Shown one piece after another: positions 1 to 11,389 of a DNA stretch of 64,000 bases. The notes under the pieces were generated by a model. The model was not told the DNA's origin, did no database searches, and was given only the letters and a program-made list of their open reading frames with translations. The position numbers were made by a program, and so were the translations under genes. Where the stretch lies: assembly GCA_002786025.1 (NCBI GenBank), contig NHNW01000018.1, positions 124,001 to 188,000 of the forward strand, read 5' to 3'. Position 1 is the first letter of the stretch; each line of letters starts with the position of its first letter. This DNA comes from Zasmidium citrigriseum (taxonomy: Eukaryota > Ascomycota > Dothideomycetes > Mycosphaerellales > Mycosphaerellaceae).

Positions 1-1030
1 CCAAGGTGCAAGCACCAAGTAGTCTTCAAGGGAGTAATGCGTTCGACTCTCTCTTTGGCCCAGAGGCATAGCCCGAAGGCGCAGCCAGAGCACTCGAGAG
101 GAATTCGTTTGAGCCAAAAATCCCCACAGTTGCGCACGCATGGGTGCAGGTGTTGAACGAACCCCACGACGATGCGCCCAGAGACTTCCAATCCAGGACC
201 CAAAGGCCTGAAAGAAGTCGATCTGTGTGCTGTCGGTGGCAAGGCCATAGCAACTGGAACGAAAGAGAAAAAGGCCATCGTACACCCACCTGGATGGAAC
301 GCAGGCAGGACATGAGTCGAGCCGTGCGATCCTCTCCACTTGAGCCCGACCGGAGTCAACAATGCTGAGAAAGTGACAACGACTGGCTTTCAATTGCCAG
401 GAGCAAAACTCAAGCAGAGTCTAAGACCTGTCATCAGATGATGTTTGACCGAAGCTTCGAAGGTCCTCATTCGCCGCAGAGCAAGAGACATCCAAGAGCT
501 GTACACCAAGAGCGGTTTCAAAAGATCCATCTCAGCCGTCCCTGCACAGGAGTCTACCAGGAGTAGTCTTCAAGAAGCAAGCAGGCAGTCAGCGCACAGA
601 AAGACCGTGTACGCAGGTCGAAGAAGCCAACCAGACACAACTCGCATCGTCTTTACGAGTCAGCAAGACTGCATCGCCCTCAGTCCGAACAAGACAGCTG
701 AGCAAACTGTCGGGAGAATAGCAAGGTCTGGAGCTGTACCTCATCGGTTCCAACTCGCAGGCCCTCGCCATTTCCCTTGAGTCAACTTCGCTCCAAAAGC
801 CGTAGCCTGAAGACGCAAGTTGCATCGCCCCAAGACCAAACAAGGAGACAGCAAGCTGTCTGACAGACGAAGCGCCCCAGCAGCCGTACCTTATCGGTTC
901 CGTCTGCGAAGGGCACACTCCGCCTGTGAAGTGGAAGAGCCTGCCAAGTGAAAGAGCCTGCCCAAAGCAAGGCTTCAGCCACGAGCCTGCAACCCCACAG
1001 AAAAGGAATAAAAGCAAAAGAAACGCAGTG
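1..1030. other. No convincing gene; scattered repeat relics
   Basis: Open frames here are short, overlap on both strands and resemble no family I know. A motif close to TACCAGGAGTAGTCTTCAAG occurs near 553-573 and a shorter relic near 18-33. The same motif recurs in the array that begins at about 1040, so this stretch may be its degraded flank. Confidence 0.4.
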
Positions 1031-1039
1031 ACAAAGGAC

Positions 1040-1860
1040 GCCGGGCTGGCCGCTCACCGGCAGAGAAGCAAAGAAAACCCGGCTGGCCGCTCGCGGGCTA
1101 CGAAACACATCTTCACGTTGCAAGAGTCTACCAAGAGTAGTCTTCAGGCTCGGTGGCGGGACTTACACCTGAGGATGCCCAAAAAGCAAGTTGGGAAGAT
1201 GAAGCAAGGAAAACCCGGCTGGCCGCTCACGGGCTACGAGAAGGGGTCATCACGTCCCAGGTGTCTGCCAAGAGCAGGCGTCAAGGTCGGTGGCGGGACT
1301 TACACCAGGAGGATGCCCAAAAAGCAAAGTGTGAAGATGAAGCAAGGAAAACCCGGCTGGCCGCTCACGGGCTACGAGAAGGGGTCATCACGCACAGGAG
1401 TCTACCAGGGCAGTCTTCAAGTGGGCGGCGGGACTTACACCATGCGGATGCCCAAGGGATGAAGAGAAAAGAAAACCCGGCTGCCCGCTCACGGGCGAGA
1501 ATGACAAAAGAAAACCGGGCTGGCCGCTCTCCGGCTACGAAAAGGTCATCACGTCCCAGGTGTCTGCCAAGAGCAGGCGCCAAGGTCGGTGGCTGGACTT
1601 ACACCCGAAGGATGCCAAGTGTTGGGGGGAGAGAAAAGAAAACCCGGCTGGCCGCTCACGGGCGAGAAGGAAATGCAGTGACAAAAGAAAACCCGGCTGG
1701 TCGCTCACGGGCGAGAAGGAGATGCATCGACAAAGGAAAACCCGGCTGGTCGCTCGCGGGCGAGAAGGAAAGTAAAGCAAAGTTGCATCCCAGGAGACGG
1801 CCACGAGCAGTCATCAAGGTCAGCCAGCGGGACTTACACCTGGCGGATGCCCGATCTTGA
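1040..1860 (+). repeat. Degenerate tandem array with AAAACCCGGCTGGCCGCTC core
   Basis: A GC-rich core close to AACCCGGCTGGCCGCTC recurs at about 1042, 1075, 1209, 1347, 1471, 1510, 1639, 1687 and 1736. Around the 1209 and 1347 copies it sits in a longer unit of about 136 bp that also carries GGCGGGACTTACACC and GGATGCCCAAAAAGCAAG. From 1639 on the spacing shortens to 48-49 bp. Open frames cross the array on both strands, but unit lengths are not consistently multiples of three, so I do not call it a gene. It could be a minisatellite or a decayed repeat-protein gene. Confidence 0.7.
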
Positions 1861-2124
1861 AGGAAGAGAAGGCGGTATGATGGTGACGGTTCTTGCTGAA
1901 TGGTGCCAGAGAGCAGTGAGGTCTGCGGCTCCTGCAGACACCTTGCTGATGTTCGATGTCGATGTCGATGGTCGAAGGCGAGAGGCTTGCTGGTGGTGGT
2001 GGTCGTCTCCGCCACCGACGGCCGGATGACCGCCGGTGACGGTGACAACCAAAGAGGTTGAGCCAGTGGTCCAGGCAAAGGCTGTGCCTGAGCTGACAGA
2101 CAGCGTTGACGATGAGCGGATCCC

Positions 2125-2160
2125 AATACCCAAAGCCAAAGCCAAAGCCAGAGCCCGGAC
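2125..2160 (+). repeat. Short AAAGCC hexamer run
   Basis: Three near-perfect copies of a CAAAGC hexamer followed by a CAGAGC variant. This is a simple-sequence tract with no visible function. Confidence 0.6.
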
Positions 2161-2919
2161 TGAGGGGGTGAGCGAGTCATGTGACCTGAGCACTGCACTG
2201 CGTTGAGGTATCCCGACGTCGACGATGAAGTGCAGCGACGACTCCAAGCTCTTTCGATGTGTAACAGGCCATGCTGGTGCTGATGTCGATTGCCCATCTC
2301 TTTCTGGCTCTGCTGGTGGATGAGCATGTCTGTCCAGATGCCTTGGTCTCGGCCAAGCTTGTTCAGGTCTAAGACCGGCGACGGCGAGGGGTAGGCGAAG
2401 GTACCTGAGGCATGTGTTTGATGTCGAGAAGGTCACAGCTGGATTGAGGAAGTCGTTGAGTCTGCGGCCAGGGTGGTAACGTTGATGAGGGCTTCGGCGG
2501 AGTCGGTCGCTCGGAGGTGTCTGCTGCTTGGCCCTTGTCAGCGATGCTGCGACGATCAGTAGTGGCTGTTGAGGCTTACCTGAAAGACATGAAGGTGATT
2601 GAAGCCCTGTCTGATGATTCGAGCGGGCGCTGGGCCTTGGTATCGCCGTCAGTCGCATGTGCCTGAGATATCAGCGGAGGTCTCAATCAGCTTGCCGGAG
2701 GCGACGGTGAGGTGTGCGTGATGCGACAGTCATGAGGAAGCTCAAGAGGGTGCTTCTGATGTCAGTGAGGCCTCTGATCAGCGGCTGAAAGTGTGTTGAG
2801 GCATGCTGGTGTCGCCGTCGTGCGATATCGCGCCGACGGTGTGCGGCACAGCGGAGGTGCTCTTTGCCCTGGACGTCAGCAACCACCCGCGCCAGCAAGT
2901 AAATGAAGTGAGATGCATA

Positions 2920-3530
2920 CCAAAGCAGCTCATGAGGTCACTCACTGGCCTCGAAGTGCCATTGTCGTCGTCGCTGTCATGTGTGGTGCGTGGTGAGCAG
3001 AAGTGTGTTGGTGGTGAAGCGGCGGAGCTGCCTTGGCTTGGGCTTGCGGGCGGAGGAGCTGGCCGCTTTTGCCCTCCACGCGAGTGACGGCTCAGCGCTG
3101 CGAGTAATATGGTCAATATGCTCGTCAAAGCAGCTCATGAGGTTACTCTACGAGCGCCAAATGTGTCTGAAGCCATTGCTGGCGTGTGTGGTGCGTGAGG
3201 AGGCCAGGACGCCGCCGGCGGCAGCTCGCTGAGGCGGCTTCAGCGGACGTCGCTCAGCCGTCCACCGCCTCACTGCTCAACGGCGCCTGCATTGAATGGG
3301 TCAGAATACTCACAGAAGTAGCTCATGATGGTGCTCTGCAAGCTCCAAGTGTCGGCAATGATTCTGCTGGTGTGCGTGGTGCGTGAGGTGGCGAAATGGG
3401 CTGCCGGCGGTGCTGGCTGGAGCCGCCTCAGAGGCCTGTCGCTCGCCCGCCCGTCGCTCAAAACACACGAAAACTACATCACGATGCTCGCAAAAGCTTC
3501 GAGATGCAGTTCCGATGTAGTTTGAGCGGC
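2920..3530. repeat. Degenerate ~190-200 bp tandem array
   Basis: Two landmarks repeat in phase. AGCTCATGAGG-like sequence lies near 2928, 3132 and 3319, and GTGGTGCGTG-like sequence near 2985, 3186 and 3377. A fourth, weaker unit lies around 3480-3530. On the minus strand each unit contains a CATGAGCTGCTTTG block, followed in some units by splice-like sequence such as GTATGC or GTGAGT. Period changes and stops in every frame argue against one intact coding frame. It may be an old tandem duplication of an exon-containing segment. Confidence 0.55.
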
Positions 3531-3878
3531 GGCGGATGAGTTGGTGGATGCTGTATGGTGGTGTTGGTGAGTGAGTTGGTGAAGGCGGACTGGCAGCCAG
3601 AAAGTCCAACGCCAAGGCCCGTGCTCGCCGCTGCCCTCCCTGCTCGCCATTGTCCCTGCAGTGCCAGAACGGGCCTCATACAGAGCGGAGAGGCTCATTA
3701 TGGGTATGCGGAGGCAGCGCGAGGTCTGTAGGAAAAGATCTGACGGTCAGATCGAACTGTAGAGGCCAGCCAGGCACCGCGCAGTGACCCGGAGGTGAAC
3801 AGCCAGCGAACGCTGCGCCTGCTGCTGCAGCCACACTGTGCCTGCACTGCCAAGTCACTCGCAGCTACTCCGAAAGCC

Positions 3879-4480
3879 ATGCCCATCCTAACACAGGAGG
3901 CAGCGGCGGCTCAGGAGGGCAGCGAGTACGACGAGAAGCACATCAACGATCACCACGAGCTCCGCAGAATCCTTCTTGGGCTGTACAACGAGCGCGAGAC
4001 CTACAGCGAGCTACGAGAGAACCTGCCGCCAGCGGAGGCAGTCGGGATTCTCAGCACCAATGCGGCCAACACGAGCCTTCGGCGACGAGGAACACCACGG
4101 CCACGACCTTCTTCAGCACCTCGAAGGCCATATTGAGCTCTACAATGACCGCTGAGCCTGCGCGAGGCGTGCGCGAGAAAGGATGCTTCCAAGCAGCAAG
4201 ATTTGCCACTCCAGCGAACCTGCATCTGCCCCGGCAATGCCTCAATCCTCCGCACGAACACCAACTCGAGATCCGCGACAACATCCACAGATAGCTCTTT
4301 GAGCAGAACAATGATCGCAAATGGCCGAGGGAGAGCCGAAAGCAATGGTTGAAGGAGGAGAAGGATTTCGCCGCTTGAGCGAGAAGACGAAACTTGCCCT
4401 GGCGCCCAGCTCTGCAGCAAGACGAGGAGAATCTGGAAGACAGCAGACTGATGATATGGTTCGTAGCTACACACATACAC
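3879..4480 (+). pseudogene. Relic of a Glu/Arg/His-rich helical repeat gene
   Basis: The frame starting at 3879 encodes a charged helical segment (HELRRILLGLYNERE). About 150 nt later a related segment appears in another frame (HDLLQHLEGHIELYNDR). A third follows near 4240-4320 (HQLEIRDNIHR, FEQNNDR) with a stop inside. Three related segments in shifted frames with stops look like tandem copies of one coding unit that have decayed. I do not recognise the family. A spliced gene with short introns between the units remains possible. Confidence 0.35.
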
Positions 4481-6670
4481 TCAAATGGAGGTTCAGCAGA
4501 TATCTCAGAGTGCCCGCATTCCTTTGTTCCAACTCCACTGCCTTTACCGAAGCAAGGGATTCGAGGTCGCCATTGTTCATCATCGACCCGCGGAATAGCG
4601 CCAACTCTGATCTACGACTCTTTCGTGAGAACGAAAAGGATCAGAAGTCTCGTAGACGCTACACCATCCGACGAACTCTGTGGTGGCAAAAGCGCCATCC
4701 AGCGAACCCCTGAAGACCTCCTTTCGCCGAAGTAAGGGCCAGTGCCTCCTCCGCGAACGCAAACCTTCAACACACACCCCAGAGAACAAGCCAGCGTGGC
4801 GAACGATCTTCGACCATCATGGGGAGAGAGGAAAGTGAGAGAAGGTCTGTCATCTTGAGGCAGTCGGACCACGCTGCCAGCCAGCCCTGAAGCCAAGCTG
4901 TGTGAAGGATATGGGAATGATAGCTTTAGTCGGCGGCAAGGCAATGCTCAGAAGATAGTCCAGAGCTTTTCAAGAGCACTGAGGAATCATGTAATTCGAG
5001 CTGAGAGTATCCAACCCAGACATCTCGGCAAGATGCTGGTGGCCAGCGGACCTAGCGAATAGAAGACTCAAGAGCTGACGTTGAGATATGGTCAAGCCGA
5101 ACATCAGCACGAAGACAAGGGTCAGGTAGGAATCAAGATCAGAAAGCGGGCAGGTAGTTACCTCAGGGCATTGCTACTTGAGGGCTCAGGGACGTAGCGG
5201 AGGCAAAGCCGTATTGAGAAAGTCAGGCTATCAAGGGATAGACAAACATGAAGGTACAGACGAGCTGGAGCAGACACAAGAGAAGCAGGAGTACCGCGCA
5301 AGACTCGAACAACGGTACAGAAGACATCGATCAGCAGACTGTTGAGTATAATGTTCGTATTTGGCGCAGGAGAAGTCCTTCACTCATTCAGGACGGCTCA
5401 AGGAGAGAGAGTATCCTGCCTGCGGAATGAAAAAGCGCCGGGATATGGAGAGGTAAGTCATTTGAAAATGACAACGTGAAGACAGAAAGCTTTGGTATCT
5501 CGCCGGGAACGTTCGAGTCCATGCCATTCAGCGGCATCTCAAGGGCCTGGCTCAATCTCTTGAATGTGAGAGCCGCCAATGAAGCGCCTGCTCTCAAAGC
5601 GATGCTACGACTGCGGAGACGAAGCTACGGACGAGACATGAGCAAGCTTTCAACGACTGGTCAAATGCTCAGCGAAAATGCCCTGGACATGGCAGAGGTC
5701 AGACTCGGAAGTGATTGCGACCTGATACATCGTCGGGACGCCATGCTGCTCTCCAAGCGATCATGACCGGACCATTCCATGCAATTGAAGCAGGGCATAT
5801 CGAAAGAAGATCACTAAGAAGGAGAAGGACGGTCTTGAAAGAAACAGAGAACGTTCGTTCAAGAGATGATCAGATGTCGTCGAGACCCGAAGATCCGATC
5901 AACCAAGTCCGACAACGCTCAAGACCCATCTTCAATCCCGCCACCACCATCTTCTTCACCGTCTCCGAGACCCACCACCCTTATCATCCCCCTGTCAACA
6001 TTTTCGGCCTCCAACCCCGACATCACGCACCCCATCCCCGAACATCCTCCCTCTTCTCCAAAACGCTCTTGCGATCACATGCCACTCCCTTCAATTCAGA
6101 ACAAGGAAATGCTGTCTCAAATCCCCATACTTCTCCACATCCTCTGCCTCGCCATCTCACACCGTCGCCAAAAGAATGAGATCCGTAGATATACCATCGC
6201 CGGCGCTGTCTCACCAAGCGGCTATCCTCGGAGGCTTCATGCCAAGGAATTTACGAGGCTGGCTGGACGGCGTGTGACGGTATTGGAGTGCGTAATACGT
6301 TATCGGTGGTACCTTGCAGGGTACATGTGCGATGACTTGCATGATGGGTGCTGGGAGCTGAGCCGAGTGAGGTTGTGCTCAGCCGAAAGTTTGGTGTCGT
6401 CAGCTTTTGGGGAGGTCCGAGTCCGAAGGAAAGGCAAGAGATGAAGATTGTGTGCATCTGTACAGTACAGTACTCAAGTTGCATTCAATCTGCGAGAACG
6501 CTCTACTCAATACTCATGAAAGGCCGCCTTCCTATCCAAAACTCCTTGCTCGCTATGCCAAATCCCAGTCCCAAGTCATACCGCCAACGCATGCGGTTCA
6601 TTCAAATTCGCAATCATTCAAACCATCACCCTAAAATCAATCTCATCATAGCCCAAAAGCATCATCCAAA
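4481..6670. other. No supported gene; charged coding-like patches
   Basis: Patches rich in Glu, Gln and Arg (for example EQTQEKQEYRARLEQR around 5270-5310) look like coiled-coil coding remains but are broken by stops. A donor-like GGTAAGTC occurs near 5450. No domain is recognisable on either strand. The end of the proline dehydrogenase gene on the minus strand begins at 6671. Confidence 0.4.
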
Positions 6671-8140
6671 TCAAGCAAGACCAACACCAGCCTTCAACCT
6701 CCGCATGATCTCAGCTCCCATCGCAGCCCTGGTCTCACTCGTTCTCCCAGCAGCATCCTTGTTCTCCGCCGCTCGTCTAAGCAGGTAGTTCAAACACTCA
6801 AACATGCTTCCCCAGCTCGTGTACTTAAACACCCTCTCCCGCACAGCCTTCTCATCGTTCTCGCACGCCTTCGCATTCGCCAGGAGACTGCAAGACACTT
6901 CGTCCGCCATACCGTGCAGCTGGGCAAAGATCAATGGCGTGAGAGCTTCGCCGTGGGAGGCCTGAGTTTGCCGCCAGGCCTGCGCTTTGGAGACGGAGGC
7001 GGCGTTGTGCGTCGCGAGGACGACGTCGATGGCCGGGAAGGAGGATGTCGGGTTGAGCATGTCATTGTGCGTTCGGTGGACGAGAGCGGAAGTTATGCTG
7101 TCGAAGCAGTGGTGCGTTGCTTCTGCGGTCGGCCAGATGAGGTCTCGCTTCTCGCTGCCCAAGTACGCTCCACGGACCATCTTGACACCCAGCGTGAAAT
7201 TCTCCGCTTTGGCGATCTCGAGGTGTTTGGCCAGAGTATCGGCGCTTTGCTTGAGATACGCCTGGTAGGTGTTGTACATGATACTCTTCCCGCCGATGTT
7301 GTACGCTCGTTGCAGGTTCATCGTCCAGTCATGGTAGCCGTTCAGAGTCCAGGTTTCTTCTGCGGAGGGCAGGAGACCGATGTTCTTCGCTGAGGCGGCT
7401 TTGCAGATGGCGTGCATGGCTTCTTCCATTTCTCGGCTTGGGACTTGTTCGTTCTTCATCCGACGCATGGCTGCTGGGCCCATGCCGGACCACTTGAGGG
7501 CGACGTAGTCTCCGACGGCTGCCATGTCGACGCTGTCCAGCATGCCTTTCTTCCAGGTCTCGATGTCCTTCAACTCGTCGCTGCCCTCTTTCTCCGTGAG
7601 TACCTCAAGAGCATACTCGAGGATGACTCCTGAATAGCCTTGCTGCCGCAGCTCCTCCGTCGTCTTGGCGATTTGTGCTTTGTTCGAGCCCGCACAGAAC
7701 TGCTTGTAGAAGGTCTCGAGGAGGATCCATCTCATGAGAGGGTTTCTGTTCAGATCGAAGAGCGGATTCGAGGACTCGAGCATAGCACGGAGGGATTTCG
7801 TCGAAGCGTTCATAAGCGCCGGGGAGGAAGAGATGCTGGTGATGAGGTAGGTCCGCAGGATCTGCGAGAGAGGGAGGTGGGAAAGGGGCGCCATGGGCTT
7901 CATCTTAGGAGGAGGCGGAGAGGTAGAGGATGTGGATGTGGCGAGTGTTGGAATCGAAAGAGCGACATCTTCTTTCGGTGCGGTGGAGTGTAGTCGTCGT
8001 CTCGCGGCTTGCGTTTGTGAATGTTGTGAGCGCTCGTGAAGGCTCGGTCGCAGTAACTGCGCACGAGACGCCGTAGTCGTGTGCTTCGAAAGTATGCAGT
8101 TCTCCGGTCGTACCGCCCTTGCAGGTTTCATCATAGGCAT
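6671..8140 (-). CDS. PUT1: Proline dehydrogenase, mitochondrial
   Basis: A 489-residue FAD enzyme of the PRODH family, oxidising L-proline to pyrroline-5-carboxylate with electrons passed to the respiratory chain at the mitochondrial inner membrane. The C-terminal half carries the family blocks of the beta/alpha barrel: KMVRGAYLGSEKRD, LATHNAASVSK, FAQLHGMADEV, and YLLRRAAENKDA, the arginine-rich substrate-binding end. The N-terminus is Arg/Ser-rich with no acidic residues at first, as expected for a matrix presequence. The start is the first ATG of MPMMKPARAV; the open frame upstream of it has no ATG. A strong minus-strand donor (CC|GTAAGT) at 8220/8219 and a possible acceptor at 8118 would join a short upstream exon in frame (see findings), so the true 5' end may be near 8285. 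Catabolic proline use is the expected role; regulation cannot be read here. Confidence 0.93.
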   Translation of the reverse strand: MPMMKPARAVRPENCILSKHTTTASRAQLLRPSLHERSQHSQTQAARRRLHSTAPKEDVALSIPTLATSTSSTSPPPPKMKPMAPLSHLPLSQILRTYLITSISSSPALMNASTKSLRAMLESSNPLFDLNRNPLMRWILLETFYKQFCAGSNKAQIAKTTEELRQQGYSGVILEYALEVLTEKEGSDELKDIETWKKGMLDSVDMAAVGDYVALKWSGMGPAAMRRMKNEQVPSREMEEAMHAICKAASAKNIGLLPSAEETWTLNGYHDWTMNLQRAYNIGGKSIMYNTYQAYLKQSADTLAKHLEIAKAENFTLGVKMVRGAYLGSEKRDLIWPTAEATHHCFDSITSALVHRTHNDMLNPTSSFPAIDVVLATHNAASVSKAQAWRQTQASHGEALTPLIFAQLHGMADEVSCSLLANAKACENDEKAVRERVFKYTSWGSMFECLNYLLRRAAENKDAAGRTSETRAAMGAEIMRRLKAGVGLA

Positions 8141-8219
8141 ATCAATCGGGAGGAGGAATGGAATGCGGCCGTTTGCGAACAAGGAGACAAAGAAGGAAGA
8201 GGACTCGAGTAGTACTTAC

Positions 8220-10460
8220 GGTCTCGTTGCCCGGGATTTCCGGCGTGGTATATGTATTTTGCGGATTTCCTGGCCGCTGACCATCACGATCCAAGACGCT
8301 GGTGAATATCAGCGACGGCTACCAGCGGCATTTTGGGAGTGGAACTAGTGCTGCCACGATCTGGCCCCACAGTCCGACCGAGATCGGCGGATCCGCATGT
8401 GGAATGGCGGCGGGTGAATGCCAGGGCGCTGGAATTCGCCGACCTCACCTCATCCTCACCTGGGAGAACTTCACTCCTGTGAATGTCGATGCTGGTGCAC
8501 ATTCGTTGGCGTCCATCTCAAAACAGTGCTCAATATCGATTCAAATGGCTGAGTCGCTGTCTGCAGGAGTTTTGAGACAGTTTGATCGTTCTCGACTTGT
8601 CCAGGTATCCCGCATTCCCGACGGAGCCGGTCTTGGCGCTTGGGACCGCTAGATTCCGAAGCATATCCAGGCGATGCCAGGTCGAGATGGCATATTCTGA
8701 GCACACTATTGGGAGTTTAAGACCTGTGCAGTAGCTTGAAATTGTTTTTGGGAGGCTGCGGTGGCTGCATCATCGATCGGAGTACCAAAATCGTCCGCGG
8801 ACGGCTCCCGACCGGGAAGAGGTGGTGTATTTTGAGAGAATTGTGAGGTTTTGAGGACCGTGGAGCTTGAGAAAGACGGAATAGAGGAGTGTTTTGATGA
8901 TGAGTATATAAAGACGCCAGATAATGTCGAACAGGAGTACTGCCTTGTCGCTCGGAGGCTCGGCTTTGGTGTGGGTCGGTTTGAGGTTGAGGCGGAGGTG
9001 CTGGCGGTGCCGCATCTGCGGCCACGAGATCAGCACAGAAACCAAGAAAGTGGCAAGGAAGATGTATTGTTAGGGAAAAAGTGTATGGCTTCGAACACCG
9101 AGAGAACCCCAGTATCCATAGGGGGACCAGCTCACGGAGGTGCTATGAGCGATCGCACGCCCCTTCACCACTTGGATGTGTAATGCATAAACGCGGAAAA
9201 GAAAAAGATACAGGCGCAGTAGCGACACGATGGCGATCAACAGATGCCTTGGGTATTCGATCTGCGACTGTTGGACGGATGGGAATGCGTGGTGGTGGCG
9301 AGCAGACCTTGGTTCGTCGCAGTCGTGATATTGTGGAAGAGGGGAAGAGGAGCTGCGGAGCTGGATTTTGAAGCGGCGATGGCTCGGTGGGAGTTGTCAC
9401 GTGGCCGCAAACAACGCAGTTGGCTGGGCAAGCGAGACATGCAGGCACGTTGATGAGATGGGTGGAAGGAGAGGACGCAATCACCTTGGTGGCACACATG
9501 GATGAAAAGAATGGTGTTCAATGAGACCATGGTATGGAATGGCATCGAGAAGCATTCATGGTGGACGAAAAGATGTAGTGCTCACTTTGGGCCATTGTGG
9601 TGCATCGAACTCGCAGCGCAACCAGCCTTCGCAAACACAAATCGATCTACGGCAGAGAGTCTCAGGGAGTGCGTGGGAGCAAGCAAACCCTGATGTAAGC
9701 TTCACATTAGATCAGTCACAGTTCTGTCCGACTCTGCTGCCGATGCAGTTGTTCTTGAGGAAAGGAAAGGAAGTGGAAGCGCGGGGGATCGCGGAGTTTT
9801 ATGCTTGCTGTCAAGCATCCTTATCACGCACGCAGGTGTGGCGTCGCGCCAAAACAACGCGACGGTTGCGAGGGCGATGCGGCGAAGGTCACGGGACCGC
9901 CTCTCCTTCAGGACTCTCCAAATTTGTTGGAGAGGCATGATGGCAAAAATGATATGTGCGAGGTTTCGTGAAGAGGGCGGGCACTGAATACAGATACGGA
10001 CACAAAAAATGAAGCCCACGACAACGCCACGAAAAGAGACGTTGCAACTCTTCAACCTCGTGGTTAATCTGCGGCCATACCGTGCACCATGCGCCATGGA
10101 GAAGGACGCCGGCGTGTAGGATGGCCGCGTTGTCAGTCTCGATGACTCTCAATGTGGGAGAAGCACCATGATCGACGCTGTAGTGAGGGATGTATGGCAC
10201 CATATCCAGTCAGAGGTGGCAGGAAGCCTCCGACCAGGCAAACTTCATGCTGCTATGAGAACAGAGACTGTTTGCGGGTCACCATCTGTCAGCTTGGACC
10301 GAGCTAAGCTCAAGGTACAACAAGTGACAATCAGTGTGTGGCCGGAACTCTGTACCTAACGCCCATGTATGAGGAGCGCAGGTGGGTTGAGTAGGGAGAC
10401 CTGGCGGTGGCAGCCTGCCGTGTGGAGGAAAGGAAGAGGAAGAGAGTGCGCCCGCAGAAT
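8220..10460. other. Long stretch without a supported gene
   Basis: Between the 5' end of the proline dehydrogenase and the RNase III-like gene I see only short overlapping open frames, mostly without ATG starts and without recognisable domains. A TATA-like GAGTATATAAAGAC lies near 8903 on the plus strand. No coding sequence I can defend follows it. Confidence 0.4.
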
Positions 10461-10677
10461 TTACTTATGCCTGCGTGGACGGCGCTAGCGGGTAGCGCCG
10501 TACACTAGTTGCCAATGGAAGGTCTGCCGGCCAGCTTCGATCGAGTCTCCTTGGGATTGACAGCGACGAAGGCCTTGAGACTTGCATTGACAGAACAGAG
10601 AACATTGTACGTGACGGGGATACGATCAGGATTAACATGGCATTGACGACAGACTGTAGCACATCACACACGCCGAC

Positions 10678-11298
10678 ATGGCCGCAACCACCTCCGCCGC
10701 ACCGCAAGCCTGCTTCTCCCGTGTGAGCGTCTCGGGTGCCGCCACCCTCCACTTCTCCGACGGTGTGAAATACACCTTCAAGAACGCCCAGAACCTCGCC
10801 GAAGCCCAGAGCGTCGAGCAAAACGCTCACATGCAAGTGATCGGAGAGAACATGATGTATACCATCATGGTGAAGGCCTTCCGCAACAGCGGCGATCCCC
10901 ACAGTAAGCAGCCCCTTCAGAGGCACCGATCAAGGACATCAGCTAATGATAGAATAGACAAGTGGGTGAGAATGTACCGGGACGGGATGGGAGAGAAGGT
11001 CTACCTCGCGTGGATCGCTGATGCCGCTGGCGTATACGCCAACATCATGATGAAGGGAGGAGTGTCCGCTGCGTTCCCGCAGCTGAATACGATGGAAGAG
11101 CAGGGTGACTTCGTGCAGAAGGCCAATGCTGTGGAGGCTCTCGTTGGCGCTGTGTTTGTGGACTGTGGTGGAGATGAGCAGGTGGCGAGTGAGGTGATGA
11201 GGCGCCTGGGAGTATACTGGCCGCAGAGCAAGGAGGAGCATGCTCAGCTCTCGCAGCATCTCGACGGCTTGAGAGGCCTTCATGGTCTCAGACCATAG
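10678..11298 (+). CDS. RNase III-fold protein, probably non-catalytic
   Basis: Two exons, 10678-10903 and 10958-11298, give 188 residues. The intron has GTAAGC, an internal GCTAATGA branch-like site and TAG. The fold is recognised from two RNase III blocks: NAHMQVIGENMMYTIM matches the NERLEFLGDAVL signature helix, and ANAVEALVGAVFVDCGG matches the DALEALIGAIYLD helix. In active RNase III the four metal-binding acids lie in these blocks. Here the signature Glu reads Gln, its Asp reads Glu, and the second-block Asp reads Asn, while the last Glu remains. No dsRNA-binding domain follows. The size and degenerate active site resemble structural RNase III-fold proteins such as mitochondrial ribosomal components, but that role is inference. 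The 54-nt intron is in frame and stop-free, so an unspliced 206-residue form is also possible. Confidence 0.65.
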   Translation: MAATTSAAPQACFSRVSVSGAATLHFSDGVKYTFKNAQNLAEAQSVEQNAHMQVIGENMMYTIMVKAFRNSGDPHSKQPLQRHRSRTSANDRIDKWVRMYRDGMGEKVYLAWIADAAGVYANIMMKGGVSAAFPQLNTMEEQGDFVQKANAVEALVGAVFVDCGGDEQVASEVMRRLGVYWPQSKEEHAQLSQHLDGLRGLHGLRP

Positions 11299-11389
11299 AT
11301 CAAGAGCATGGTCGAAGCGTGTCCGGACGGAGATACCAGCGGCGTGAATAGCTGCACCATGAACACCATCCTCTTCTCCCGCCCTGGTT

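Noticed and set aside
926..1860. 178- and 235-codon plus-strand frames over the GC-rich array
   Set aside because: They follow from repeats without stops in those phases, unit lengths are not consistently multiples of three, and the antisense frames are open as well.
10465..10926. 153-codon minus-strand frame opposite the RNase III-like gene
   Set aside because: It is a shadow of the plus-strand coding exon; it has no independent support.
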